Positions 21,074 to 31,263 of a DNA stretch of 64,000 bases are shown piece by piece (the first letter of the stretch is position 1; each line of letters begins with the position of its first letter). The notes under the pieces are model-generated. The model saw nothing but the letters and a program-made list of their open reading frames with translations. It did not search any database and was not told the origin of the DNA. The position numbers and the translations under genes are program-made. Source of the stretch: Melanopsichium pennsylvanicum (lineage: Eukaryota; Basidiomycota; Ustilaginomycetes; Ustilaginales); NCBI GenBank assembly GCA_900208305.1, contig OAPG01000003.1:1302001-1366000 (forward strand), given 5' to 3'.

Positions 21074-21179
21074 ATAAAAGCCGTTCACCAATATACATCT
21101 CTTTCACGTTGTACAATACTGAATGTGCTGTCTACAGGACGAGTATGACATGGTACATCCTCGGACTGTGCATGCTTTG

Positions 21180-21482
21180 CTACCGATTGACATCCATGAC
21201 TGCTATCAGCTCACTCCCTTCGGCCACGGGAATGTCAATACATAGACCGAGGTCAATTGAGAATGTTGGCAATCGCTCTAACCCAGCAGCCTTGATTTCT
21301 CCCACTGCTACGTTTGGAGGCATGTTAAGCACCACAGCGTCAATCTCAAGCATGGTGAGCGACCTGTCTCGTTGAGCTTCGTGGTAGAGCTTCAGCTCTA
21401 ATACCGAAATGTTCGCGACGAGATTTGTGCTTTTCGCTTTCTTTTTCGGACGAGTGACGGTCATCACACATGTTTCAGCCAT
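21180..21482 (-). CDS. Small hypothetical protein, 100 aa
   Basis: ATG-started frame of 100 codons in the 0.64-kb gap between NDUFA2 and DOM34, divergent from DOM34 by 233 bp. Composition is not low-complexity: a basic start (RPKKKAK) is followed by alternating hydrophobic and charged segments that could fold (ISVLELKLYHEAQRD, LTMLEIDAVVLNMPP). No family is recognised. It may be a genuine small gene or a chance frame; there is no splice or homology support. Confidence 0.35.
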   Translation of the reverse strand: MAETCVMTVTRPKKKAKSTNLVANISVLELKLYHEAQRDRSLTMLEIDAVVLNMPPNVAVGEIKAAGLERLPTFSIDLGLCIDIPVAEGSELIAVMDVNR

Positions 21483-21715
21483 GAAAAATAATGCGTGACG
21501 CTCAGCTGCAGACGAGCGTCCTTTGGTGCAAAAAGATTCAAGGCTCAGGTGGAGGCTGGATATACTTTGTGAGCTTGTTGCATCAACTCAGCATATTCAA
21601 TTAGCTTCAATCATACCCTACGAGCCTTGCCACCTCTCTCAGACTCGTAGTAGCATCTTTCACCCCCTATCATCCATCGTTCTCACATCCGCAGATGCGA
21701 GGTTAAATCAGCAAG

Positions 21716-23107
21716 ATGAAGATCACATCACGGCATATCGAAAAAGACGGCTCCGGCAGGATCACCATCATTCCAGAGGAAGAGTAAGTCGCGACCATTC
21801 CACATGTCGCTTTGAATAGCTAGCAGCTGACACGACATGCTCTTCATCCTCTTCGCTACCATCTCAGTGAGGATATGTACCATCTTTACAACTTGATCGA
21901 GCAAGCCGATCGCGTACGTTCAGCGGCCGTGCGTCGAGTGCAGTCCGAATCATCGACAGGATCGATAGAATCGCATCGCGTTCGACTCAATCTCACCATC
22001 GAAGTGGTGAAAACCACATTTGACGCAACAGGTTCCAGCGCACCGCCAGATCCGTCAGCAGCAGCTACCGCAAATGCGGCGAAATCCACGCCAACTGCAT
22101 ATGAGGAAGAAGTGAGCAGAGCTCAAGCTATCGGAGGTGCAGGCGGCGACGGAGCCACATTGCAAGTCGCGGGACGTGTGGTGGAAGAGAATCCACACGT
22201 AAAGATGGGAGCATACCACACTTTGGATCTGGAAGTGAACCGCCCATTGACGATCACAAAACAGAGTTGGGATGCGGTGCACTTAGAACGGCTAGGCGAG
22301 AGTACAGATGTGAGCCAGCGTGCTGAGGTCGGTGCTGTGGTACTGGGAGATGGTACAGCAGCTGTGTGCTTGCTGACTGGCCACATGACCGTCGTTCGAC
22401 AGCGCATCGACGTACCCATTCCACGCAAACGAAAAGGACTGCCCGCAACAGCAGCAGACAAAGCTACAGCACGCTTCTATGTGCAAGTGTACAACGCAGT
22501 CGTCAAGCTGCTCCAATTGCCCGCTTTGCGTCTCATCATCCTCGCCTCGCCCGGCTTCACAAGAGATTCGGTCTACGATTTCATGTTTGAAGAGGCAACA
22601 CGGCGCGGCGACAAAATTCTGATAGGCAATGAAGCGCGTCGCAAGTTTGTCAAGATTCACTGCAGCTCACCACACGTGCATTCGCTGATGGAGGTGTTGC
22701 GCAGTCCAGAAGTGAATGCACAGCTTAAGGACACCAAGTTTGCGAGGGAAGGACAATTGTTGGAACGCTTCATGAAGCAGCTAGCCAGCGACGAGCTGCG
22801 AGCGTGGTATGGTGAGCAGCATGTTTTGTTGGCTGCATCAAGAGGTGCGATTGGTGTGCTGCTCATTTCCGACGGCCTTTTCCGCGCGGCCGACCCGGCG
22901 AGGAGGAAGAAATTTGTAGAACTGGTCGAGGAAGTGAGAGCACAGGGAGGTGAGGTGGCTATTTTCAGCTCGATGCATGAAAGTGGACGCCAGCTGAACG
23001 CGTTGACTGGTATCGCTGCCATTCTGACTTATCCCTTGGACATTGAGGTGGTTGAACAAGAGGAGGCGGAAGAGGCCAAGAAACCGAAAAAAGAGGTGTC
23101 TGCATAG
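21716..23107 (+). CDS. DOM34: Dom34/Pelota ribosome-rescue factor
   Basis: Two exons, 21716-21783 and 21868-23107, with an 84-bp intron (GTAAGT...CAG), join in phase to 435 aa. The N-terminal Sm-like domain begins [20 protein letters not shown], and the splice restores [10 protein letters not shown], a Pelota hallmark. The central and C-terminal eRF1-like domains follow ([31 protein letters not shown] near the end). There is no GGQ loop, as expected for Dom34. With Hbs1 it splits ribosomes stalled in no-go and non-stop decay. It is about 50 aa longer than the usual 385, because of an Ala-rich insertion at residues 75-110 and a Glu/Lys tail. Confidence 0.95.
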
Positions 23108-24225
23108 TGCGTTGGGTATCTTGGTGCAAATTTCAGGATATTTCTACTCAAGGATACTCAAATCTAGTAGTGCTTTTTGCGTGGTCTCCAAGGTCTTGTC
23201 CTTGCTGAAAATAGTGGGAAGTTTGGATCATGAGGTGAGCTGGGAGCTAGGTTAGTACGTTGGATCTCATGATGAATTGCAAACCTATAAGCACGTGACC
23301 TAAAATTAGAGAGGAACACGAGCGTGTCACGGGTTGAATGAGACAAAGAAAAGAAAAAAGAAGCGCAGGCAGCACAGGCAGCACAGGCAGCACAGTCAGC
23401 TTAACCCAACCGGCGCAAGCTTGGTCGCGTTATTGGTGTTGCTCTTGTTGAGGATCGAGGGAGAAAAAAAAAAGGGTTCAGGATTGCTATATTACATGTG
23501 TTACTGTACGACTGACTTTTAACGCTCTTTGCTCCGCTTCTGACAATCGGCAACGTCGAGAGAGTCTTGTTTGCCGCTCTTGGGAGTTCTGATACTTAAC
23601 TGTGAAGGGGCGCTACACTTGCTCTCTCAAGATGAAGGTTTGAGAAAGGATTGATTGACAAGTGCGAAAGGGCTTCTCTAAGTGTTGGTTTCAGGGACCC
23701 ACAAAGGTGCATTTTGTGTGAATGCGGGATCAGGTTTGGATTGCATGTGACTTCTCACGGTCATCGCCAATGAACTGCCCTTTCAAATCATCACATCACT
23801 CATCTGTCACCCTTTCAACATACGCAACAAGAACAAAGTGTCCTGATAAGCTGCTTCTACCAACTGTAAACTTGCTCTGCATCCATTACCTTGGTGGTTC
23901 ACAGCTAGACGGCTGCCCTCATTCACGCAAGCAAAAAATTTGATCGCTTCAGGCCACAACGCTTCGCTGCCACGCCAACAGCATCACCTCTTCGTACCAT
24001 CCGATGTGTTCAACATACTAATCACAGCTGATCGCACCAGCCCATACTCTCGAAGCAGACTGGCGCAGTGCTGCCTCTGGCGCCGACAGCTCTTGTCCAA
24101 AAGACCAAAAATACACTGCTTTTCGGTTCATATCCTTCGTCCGTATCGCCGCATCCCAATTGCTGTGAGGACGACAAGCGTGCACTCTGGAGCTGGTCTC
24201 TTGATGCACATATAAACTAGCAGCC
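23108..24225. other. 1.1-kb intergenic region upstream of kinesin-8
   Basis: No supported gene. It contains a short 9-bp minisatellite (see next entry), an A-tract at 23465-23473 and one TACTGTA at 23502. The last 150 bp before 24226 include CACATATAAAC, a TATA-like sequence close to the ATG. Confidence 0.55.
23366..23400 (+). repeat. GGCAGCACA minisatellite
   Basis: About four tandem copies of a 9-mer (CAGGCAGCA), the last with a G-to-T change, in the DOM34-kinesin spacer. Confidence 0.85.
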
Positions 24226-27200
24226 ATGACGGAATCTTCCATTAACGTCTGCGTCCGTGTCAGACCCTTTAGCGAAAAAGAGGCATCTCAATTGGCTCCC
24301 AATGAGGACCATACCCCTTTTCTTGGCGATGGTGGTCTTGCCGGCGGTATCTCGCCAAACAAGTTCACGCCATCCGCCACCACTTCGACGCTGAAAACTC
24401 GCTTCATAAGGCCCATCGTCAAGCCCATGGACCAGAAGGTACTTGTATTCGACCCGCCCGACACCAATCCGCTCACACGACTCTACAACAGCAACCCAAT
24501 GGCTCATGGTGCAAGGCGCAGCAAAGATGTTCGATACGCTTTTGACCGCGTCTTTGATTCAACCGCATCACAGACCGATGTATTTGATGAGACATGCAAA
24601 CCGCTACTCGATGGAATCCTCAACGGTTACAATGCCAGTGTCTTTGCGTACGGTGCCACCGGCTGCGGAAAGACGCACACCATCAGTGGTACTCCTCAGG
24701 ATCCAGGTCTCATCTTTCTAACAATGAAAGAGCTCTACAACCGCATTCACGATGCCCGAGACGACTCCGAGGTTCACATCCGTCTCTCTTACCTCGAAAT
24801 TTACAACGAGACCATCCGGGACTTGCTCAGCCCCGAGCCCACACCGCCCGGTGCTGGCCTCGCTCTGCGTGAAGACGCCAACAATCGCATGTCGGTCGTC
24901 GGCATCACTGAGCTTGTGCCTGAGAGCCCCGAGAGCGTTCTTCAATACCTTCAGGAAGGCAACCTACGACGCACAATGAGTCCCACCGAAGCCAACGCCG
25001 TCAGTTCGCGATCCCACGCCGTGCTGCAAATCAATGTCACACAGAAGCCACGCACAGCGAGCTTAACTGAACAAACCACCTCGGCGTCACTCAACATCAT
25101 CGACTTGGCCGGTTCCGAACGCGCCTCTGCCACTCGCAACAATGGAGCACGCATGAAGGAAGGTGCAAACATCAACAAGTCGCTGCTTGCTCTTGGAAAC
25201 TGCATCAATGCCCTCTGTCAATCTGGAGGCATACGCAAGCACGTGCCTTACCGCAACTCCAAGCTCACCCGCTTGCTCAAATTTTCGCTTGGTGGCAACT
25301 GCAAAACCGTCATGGTGGTCTGTATCAGTCCCTCCAGTGCGCATTACGAGGAAACGCACAACGCACTCAAATACGCAAATCAGGCTAAAAACATCCGCAC
25401 CAAGGTCAGCCGCAACATGATCAACGTTGATCGACATGTAGCGCAATACGTGCAAGCGATCCACGAGCTCAAGGAAGAGAACGAGAAGCTGCGCGCAAAG
25501 CTCGACGAACGTGGCTCGCTCGAGAGTGCGGCCGAAAAGCGCAAGCGTGTCGAGATGGGCAAAGAGATGGAGGAAGCCAAGAAGCGAATGCGCGAGAGCA
25601 CAGACAATGTCACTCGGCTTGTATCTGACAAGGCCATTTTCGAAGCCACGACGGCTGCTTCCGAAACCAGACTCATCGAGCTGCGAAAGCGACTCGCGAC
25701 GGTCCAAGCAGATCTGTCTCGCTTTAGCGCCAAGGGAGAAGTGCTACCTTCCGATCTTGAAGGCGAACGCGATGTGCTGCGCAAGATGGTGACACTCGAA
25801 GAGAAATCTTTACAAGACGAAGCAACCATAGCAGGTGTCCGCAGTCTGCTCAACAGCTTGCAAATGCAGCGTGGCATCATTGTGGCTGCTTCGCACAATC
25901 AAAAGTTTGACAGCGATGCATCAGAGACGATTCAGACGCTGGGAAACGCGATGCTAGCCCAAGTCGAGGCAGAAAAGGCGAAAGCAAAGTTTAGCGGCCT
26001 ACTCGATGTGGTGCGACGTTCGACAGAGGAAGCTACTCAGCTAGTGTCGGTGGCGACGAGGAGCACGATCGCGTTGCGCGAGGTTGCAGGTGAGCTCGAG
26101 TACAGAGCCACTCATGCTGAGAATTTGTCGAACAAAGTAAAGGCAGAAGAGCTCACATCGACCTTGGCCTTATTGGCGTCACAGTTGCGCAGTATTGCCG
26201 GGGAGAACGATAAAGTATTCGAAAGCATGTGTGGTGCCAGTTTACCAGCTGCTGTTCCGACACCTGCAGCAGGAAGAGCAGCCAAACCAGCCTTCAGCTC
26301 AGCATTCCGTCGATCACGTACCTCGCTCGCACTCGGTCAAACAGCCAACGTCGCGAGCTCATCTCAGCCGTCGCTCGCAGCATCCGCGCGCTCTGCCTCA
26401 TCGTCCGCTACATCTGGATTCAACCGTATCCCAGCTTCTTCGTCACGTCGAGCATCTATCGCACCGAGTGTTTCACGCTCTACCAGTATGCAGGTAGCCA
26501 GTAGCTCTCCTTCTAGCGTCACCGCTGCACCACGACCGGGCTTTGCCGCTCCGACATGTTCGTCTTCAGCCAGATCCCAAGTTTCAGCCACCACCAGCTG
26601 CCCAGCTCGAAAGTCGGTACCCCTTACTCGTCGGATAAGCAACGCGGCAGCATCGCGAAGACTTTCGTCCGTCAGACCCGTCCGAATCGCAGCTGGTGTC
26701 GCTCTGCCGATAGTTGAGGAGAAGAAAAAGTTCCGTTGGGCTGATGAAGCTGGAGAGGGCAGCATCGATGACAAAGGTCTTGGCAATGGTGCTTGTGGTG
26801 GTGGTGGTGGTGAATCCGTGAGTAGCAGCGGAGAAAGTGGGGGAAGTAACAGTTCAGGTACCGAGTGGGAGGATTTATCTGATGGACGAAGCACGCCTGC
26901 CCAACTTTCGAAGCCACCTTCTTCATCAGTTGCGGCAAAGCATATCCTTCGTTCCACTTCGTTGGGTACGGTTGGCGGAAAGCTGACTTCATCCCAAGAG
27001 AACACCAACAAAAGATCGGTCTCTAGTGCATCGACACTCTCGCCACTGCGCGAACATGTGAATTTTGCACAAGGTTCAGCTGATGAAGCCGACATTTCCA
27101 AGGCTTCTCCCGTTACACCGTTCCAACCAGTTTCGACAGAAACAGCCGCTCGACCACCTTTGCGCGCTACTACGAACACGTTATTCAATGCAGGTGCATC

Positions 27201-27624
27201 ATCAGGAGCAGCAGCTTTGTTGAACAACTCAACGTTTCCAAGCACACTCTTATCACCGCTTTGCAGTATTGAAAATGGAAACGGCATTGATGGGATGATG
27301 AGTTTCAATGGTGTTCCTGTTAAAAAAGCTTTTCCTCGTCCGAGTGCGGGTGGACCTGGTCCCATCAGAAGACGTGGTACGAGGACTAGTATTGCCGTAA
27401 CAGGTGTATCCAATCCGCTGCTGATGAGCGGTGGTGGTGGTGGGAGTGGTGGTGGTGGTGGGAGTGTGATTCCAGGTCAATTGAATTCGACAACATCAGT
27501 GGTGCAAAGTGGGGTTGGGAATCGAGTCAAAGCTAGTCGAGTTTCGGTGGTTCCTAATGGTATGCGCTCGACGAGTGCTACCGTTGGTGGAAATTCTGGT
27601 TCTTCATCGTCTTTGTTCAGTTAA
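24226..27624 (+). CDS. KIP3: Kinesin-8 motor (Kip3/Kif18 type)
   Basis: Single-exon, 1132 aa, with the motor domain at the N-terminus. Motor elements in order: INVCVRVRPFS; P-loop GATGCGKT (residues 143-150); SSRSH switch I; DLAGSE switch II; NINKSLLALGNCINAL; HVPYRNSKLTRLL; and neck region YANQAKNIRTKV followed by NVDRHVAQYVQAIHEL. The neck sequence and NMINVDRHV assign it to kinesin-8. These motors walk to microtubule plus ends and limit microtubule length in spindle and cytoplasm. A coiled coil (about 400-520) is followed by a long Ser/Gly/Ala-rich basic tail that probably adds microtubule binding. All nucleotide-binding residues look intact. It converges with the S9 peptidase gene (297 bp between stops). 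Confidence 0.94.
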   Translation: MTESSINVCVRVRPFSEKEASQLAPNEDHTPFLGDGGLAGGISPNKFTPSATTSTLKTRFIRPIVKPMDQKVLVFDPPDTNPLTRLYNSNPMAHGARRSKDVRYAFDRVFDSTASQTDVFDETCKPLLDGILNGYNASVFAYGATGCGKTHTISGTPQDPGLIFLTMKELYNRIHDARDDSEVHIRLSYLEIYNETIRDLLSPEPTPPGAGLALREDANNRMSVVGITELVPESPESVLQYLQEGNLRRTMSPTEANAVSSRSHAVLQINVTQKPRTASLTEQTTSASLNIIDLAGSERASATRNNGARMKEGANINKSLLALGNCINALCQSGGIRKHVPYRNSKLTRLLKFSLGGNCKTVMVVCISPSSAHYEETHNALKYANQAKNIRTKVSRNMINVDRHVAQYVQAIHELKEENEKLRAKLDERGSLESAAEKRKRVEMGKEMEEAKKRMRESTDNVTRLVSDKAIFEATTAASETRLIELRKRLATVQADLSRFSAKGEVLPSDLEGERDVLRKMVTLEEKSLQDEATIAGVRSLLNSLQMQRGIIVAASHNQKFDSDASETIQTLGNAMLAQVEAEKAKAKFSGLLDVVRRSTEEATQLVSVATRSTIALREVAGELEYRATHAENLSNKVKAEELTSTLALLASQLRSIAGENDKVFESMCGASLPAAVPTPAAGRAAKPAFSSAFRRSRTSLALGQTANVASSSQPSLAASARSASSSATSGFNRIPASSSRRASIAPSVSRSTSMQVASSSPSSVTAAPRPGFAAPTCSSSARSQVSATTSCPARKSVPLTRRISNAAASRRLSSVRPVRIAAGVALPIVEEKKKFRWADEAGEGSIDDKGLGNGACGGGGGESVSSSGESGGSNSSGTEWEDLSDGRSTPAQLSKPPSSSVAAKHILRSTSLGTVGGKLTSSQENTNKRSVSSASTLSPLREHVNFAQGSADEADISKASPVTPFQPVSTETAARPPLRATTNTLFNAGASSGAAALLNNSTFPSTLLSPLCSIENGNGIDGMMSFNGVPVKKAFPRPSAGGPGPIRRRGTRTSIAVTGVSNPLLMSGGGGGSGGGGGSVIPGQLNSTTSVVQSGVGNRVKASRVSVVPNGMRSTSATVGGNSGSSSSLFS

Positions 27625-27921
27625 AGATTACGCACAAACATACTCACACATTATTATTGTCTCTCTTCCACCCTCTTTCTCGCTCTCTTTTTTTTTTTTT
27701 CTTGTATGCATCAGAGTTGTGTTTTTTTTTTTTTTCCCCCTTTGGAGAAATGTTTGGTTTTTTGTTCAAGAGACTGAGAAGTTCATTTTGGGGGTTTGAT
27801 TAAGACTGGTACATTTACATCTAGTCATACAGTAGTATCGAATGCGAGTTGGTGTGTACTCTTTTTTTTTTTTCTCTTTTACGAGTGGTTGTGATAAAGG
27901 TTAGACAATGATGTGAATCTG

Positions 27922-30816
27922 TTATTGTTTGACAAGACATGTCTGTTTCCACCATTTCAATTCTTGATTCAACGAATCTTTCACATTTTCACTTTTCCTA
28001 AAACCATGACCTTCACCTTGATAAACCTTGTATTTCCAAACCTTTCCTCGTTTTCCACCCCCCTTCTTCAATTCTTTAACAAACTCATCAGCTTGACTTT
28101 GCGGAACCACCTTATCCTCACTGCCTTGCAACAATAAGATGGGAGCTTGAATACGAGAAGCTGAAAAGAGAGGTGAACGATTTTGATAGATTTGAGGAAT
28201 TTCTTGAGGAGTACCACCGATGAGTTGAAAAGGATAACGTGATTCGAATTTATGACTTTCTTCCGCAAGCAGTGAAAGCGAGGAAATACCATATTTTGAA
28301 CATCCACCATTAAAAATAGTAGGGTGGAAACAAAGACATGCGAGAACAGTGTATCCTCCTGCTGATCCACCACTAATGAGCATAGCTTCTGGATTGGCCA
28401 ATGACATCGCTGATGCTCCCTTTGTGCTCTTGTTGTTTTTGCAACAAGAAGAAGAAGAAGAAGAAGAAGAAGAGTGGTTGGTAGGGAGATAGGGCTGCAA
28501 AGTACGGTAAATCTTCTGAATGGTGGACAAACGAGGTAAAAGGTTGGGGAACAATTTCTCTATCTTTGCCCCATCACCACTACCGTTTGATGTCACCAAT
28601 CCAAGGTAATCAACAACACTCCAGTATCGATATCCTTCACCCACATACACATCCACCACCCTATCTTCAGCAACAAGTCTGCTATTGCTCTTAATCAACC
28701 ACTGCTTCTCAAATAGTCCTAGACCTCTCGTAGTGGTGAGTTGAAGACCAAGCCCAGGAATCACAGCAGCGCTTTCCTCAATCACCCTGCTAGCTTTCGA
28801 CCAGATGTAAGGGAGCAAGGTGAGGGTTGAGATGCTGGCCTTGACGAGTGTGCGTGTGAGCGAGGTGGTTGGACGAATCAAAGGTGGGATACAGTGAGGG
28901 TAGTTTATCATGACGTTTTCAGCAAATTTGACGCCAAAGTAGGTTGCCCCGATCGAAGCACCTGCAAGCAGTACGTCTGTCCACGTCCAAGCTGGGCTTT
29001 TGTTCTTGACAGTCACTTTGACTCCTGCTCGGCCTGTATCATCCTGCTCGATGATCACGGAATCTCTCTCTCTAGCCTCTTTTTCCATCCCCTTCCTTAC
29101 GTTTGCCTGTTCTTCCGATGTCAATTCACCAAAAGGTCTCTTTACATCCAAACTAGCCCTACTGCCCAAGAACTTGGCAGCAGCAACTGTGTCCTGCACA
29201 TCCGTCACTCCCCATTCGCCCGTCAATCGTTCCAAGTAATCCCTGCCATACCCTGTCGAACCACCATAGTTGACCATACAAACCATAAACCCTCTCGAAG
29301 TCCAGAATTGCGTCTGCAAATTGAACCCCATCCCTGCACTTGAGCTCGGTCCTCCATGAATATGAAATACGCACGGTGGAGCCTCACCCTTTGTTCCCGT
29401 AAAGTGCCTATTCTTTGGTTCGAAAATAATCGCATGCGCCACTGCCTCCGAACCATCTGCAAGAGTGGTTGGGAAGTCAATCTCTCTCGCAACCGAAAGG
29501 TACGATTTATCAATCAACCCATCCGAAATAAGCGTACTGCTTCGTTTGATGACTTTGATGTTGCTATGCGTGATCTTGTATCCTGACGACGCCAGACCGC
29601 GCAGGTCGATCGAAATCAACGCCGTCGGTTCATCGGGACGAGTGGCTAGCAGAGCAAAACTGGTAGAAGACAATCGACGAAGTTGCGAAACCGACACAAA
29701 CGGCGATTCCAGTGGAATTAAGCGAGGTCTTCGTAAGTTGATCAACCCCAACGACTGCTTTGCGCCTTGACTGTACGAGACGATGAGAAGATCAGGGGAG
29801 AGTGGGATGTAGTCTGAATTGTTGCAAGTCCAGTGTGGGCCGGTAAAGTCGTTCTTCATCGGTTCGGGCAATATCGGTCCGGAAGAGCTCAGATTGACCT
29901 CGGAACCTTTGGAAGAGATGACGGTCGAATAAAGGTTCAAAAATCCAGAGGCGTCGCAGCTGAAAAAGAGTTTCGCGGGATCGTCGAGTGAGTTCGAAGG
30001 GATCGCCCACACGGGCTGCTGGAGCACTTGCTGTTTGCCCGCCTCTGCAGAGAGGACGCTGATCCGGTTAGGCGAAACAAGTTTCGGGTGATGCGGGGAG
30101 GAAAGATCGAGTTGGGCCACCCACAGCTGGGTGTCCCACCAAGGCATGGAAGGGTGATTCCAGCTGACCCAAGCGACGTATTTCCCATTGGGAGAGATAC
30201 GCGGGAACATATAAAAGTCCCTCTTTCCAGGCCCGCTCTCATCGCTAGGCTCTTCCGCCTTCTTTCCTTGCAAGAGTGTATGGATCCTTGCAGGGGAGCT
30301 TTTGAGGTCGAGCAAAACGATCGAGTTGACCACTGTTGCTGGGTTGTCTTCGGAATGATCTTCTTGGATCGCCAAGCAAAAGTCGGGTTCTGTTGGGTGG
30401 GGACCATAGTCGGCATACCTGATGGCAGGGTTTTCCGGGCTGATGACCTTTGGCTCTTCGCCCAAACTAGCACGGAGAATGTTGAACGACGTTGGGTTGT
30501 AATCTGAAAAGATGAAGCTTCCATCGGCAAGAGAGGCTGCTGCTCCCCCGCCGTATTCGTGCACTCCACTTCGAGCGCTGTACTTGCCTGCGCTCACCTC
30601 GATAGCGTCGTCGGAGGAGAGAGTGGACGAATGCATAAGGGCGTATCGACCCGATTCAGACATGCGAAGTTCGATCCATGCTACATCGGTGCCGGTAGTG
30701 GACGTAGGGGGAACGAGGACTTCGGATAAGTTGGTGGCCTTTTGAAGAAGCAGATCGGTTGTGATGGGAGATTCCCAGTGGCCATAGGGGGCCACCGTCT
30801 TTTCAATTGAGGGCAT
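27922..30816 (-). CDS. S9 prolyl-oligopeptidase-like peptidase with hydrolase-domain insertion
   Basis: Single-exon, 964 aa from the ATG at 30814-30816 (MPSIEK); the frame upstream has only a TTG. Residues 1 to about 460 form the beta-propeller with WD-like blades (YADYGPHPTEPDFCLAI, FPRISPNGKYVAWVSW). The alpha/beta-hydrolase follows (FHIHGGPSSSAG, NYGGSTGYGRDY). The catalytic triad is visible: Ser818 in SGGSAGGY, Asp901 in GSEDKVVP and His937 in GEGHGFRK. The family cleaves short peptides, as dipeptidyl or acylaminoacyl peptidases. Unusually, about 250 residues (559-810) sit between strand-helix AAAKFLGSR and the nucleophile elbow, with a membrane-like segment (TDVLLAGASIGATYFGV) and a poly-Ser run. 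No signal peptide is obvious. Family certain, exact substrate unknown. Confidence 0.9.
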   Translation of the reverse strand: MPSIEKTVAPYGHWESPITTDLLLQKATNLSEVLVPPTSTTGTDVAWIELRMSESGRYALMHSSTLSSDDAIEVSAGKYSARSGVHEYGGGAAASLADGSFIFSDYNPTSFNILRASLGEEPKVISPENPAIRYADYGPHPTEPDFCLAIQEDHSEDNPATVVNSIVLLDLKSSPARIHTLLQGKKAEEPSDESGPGKRDFYMFPRISPNGKYVAWVSWNHPSMPWWDTQLWVAQLDLSSPHHPKLVSPNRISVLSAEAGKQQVLQQPVWAIPSNSLDDPAKLFFSCDASGFLNLYSTVISSKGSEVNLSSSGPILPEPMKNDFTGPHWTCNNSDYIPLSPDLLIVSYSQGAKQSLGLINLRRPRLIPLESPFVSVSQLRRLSSTSFALLATRPDEPTALISIDLRGLASSGYKITHSNIKVIKRSSTLISDGLIDKSYLSVAREIDFPTTLADGSEAVAHAIIFEPKNRHFTGTKGEAPPCVFHIHGGPSSSAGMGFNLQTQFWTSRGFMVCMVNYGGSTGYGRDYLERLTGEWGVTDVQDTVAAAKFLGSRASLDVKRPFGELTSEEQANVRKGMEKEARERDSVIIEQDDTGRAGVKVTVKNKSPAWTWTDVLLAGASIGATYFGVKFAENVMINYPHCIPPLIRPTTSLTRTLVKASISTLTLLPYIWSKASRVIEESAAVIPGLGLQLTTTRGLGLFEKQWLIKSNSRLVAEDRVVDVYVGEGYRYWSVVDYLGLVTSNGSGDGAKIEKLFPNLLPRLSTIQKIYRTLQPYLPTNHSSSSSSSSSCCKNNKSTKGASAMSLANPEAMLISGGSAGGYTVLACLCFHPTIFNGGCSKYGISSLSLLAEESHKFESRYPFQLIGGTPQEIPQIYQNRSPLFSASRIQAPILLLQGSEDKVVPQSQADEFVKELKKGGGKRGKVWKYKVYQGEGHGFRKSENVKDSLNQELKWWKQTCLVKQ

Positions 30817-31263
30817 CTTGGATCTTGTCCCGACGAAGTGACATGGACAACAGAAGATGAAGTGGAGAGAAGGAAAGGAAGGATGGGCCGAAGGAAGAGA
30901 TGTTATTTGGGTTGGGCTCAATAAGTCTGTGCTCGACTCGTAAGCTTTCTCGGCCGGGGGCGGTAATACAGTGTGCCTAGGTCGGGTACATGTCTTGCGA
31001 ATGCTGGACTGTCCCAGGCGCGTGGTCTCGTGAATCGGGGATAGATTAGCAAGAATCGGGGATTGAGGTGGAGGTTTGTCACTTTTTCAGCCTGCAGGTG
31101 ACTTGTGCATTAACTTAGACCCTTTCTTTACTGTATTGTTACAACCTTGCACCTTTCTTACTTTCACACCTTCTCTCTTCCAACTCAGCAACGTCCTCCC
31201 TCACCCTCGACACCTGCGAATCAAACTTTGTCAATTCTTGCTCTCTTGGCCTTGACACTCAAG
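30817..31263. other. Divergent promoter region
   Basis: A 447-bp spacer between divergent ATGs. It contains a repeated AATCGGGGAT element (31034 and 31055 region) and one TACTGTA (31129), then pyrimidine-rich sequence before 31264. Confidence 0.5.
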
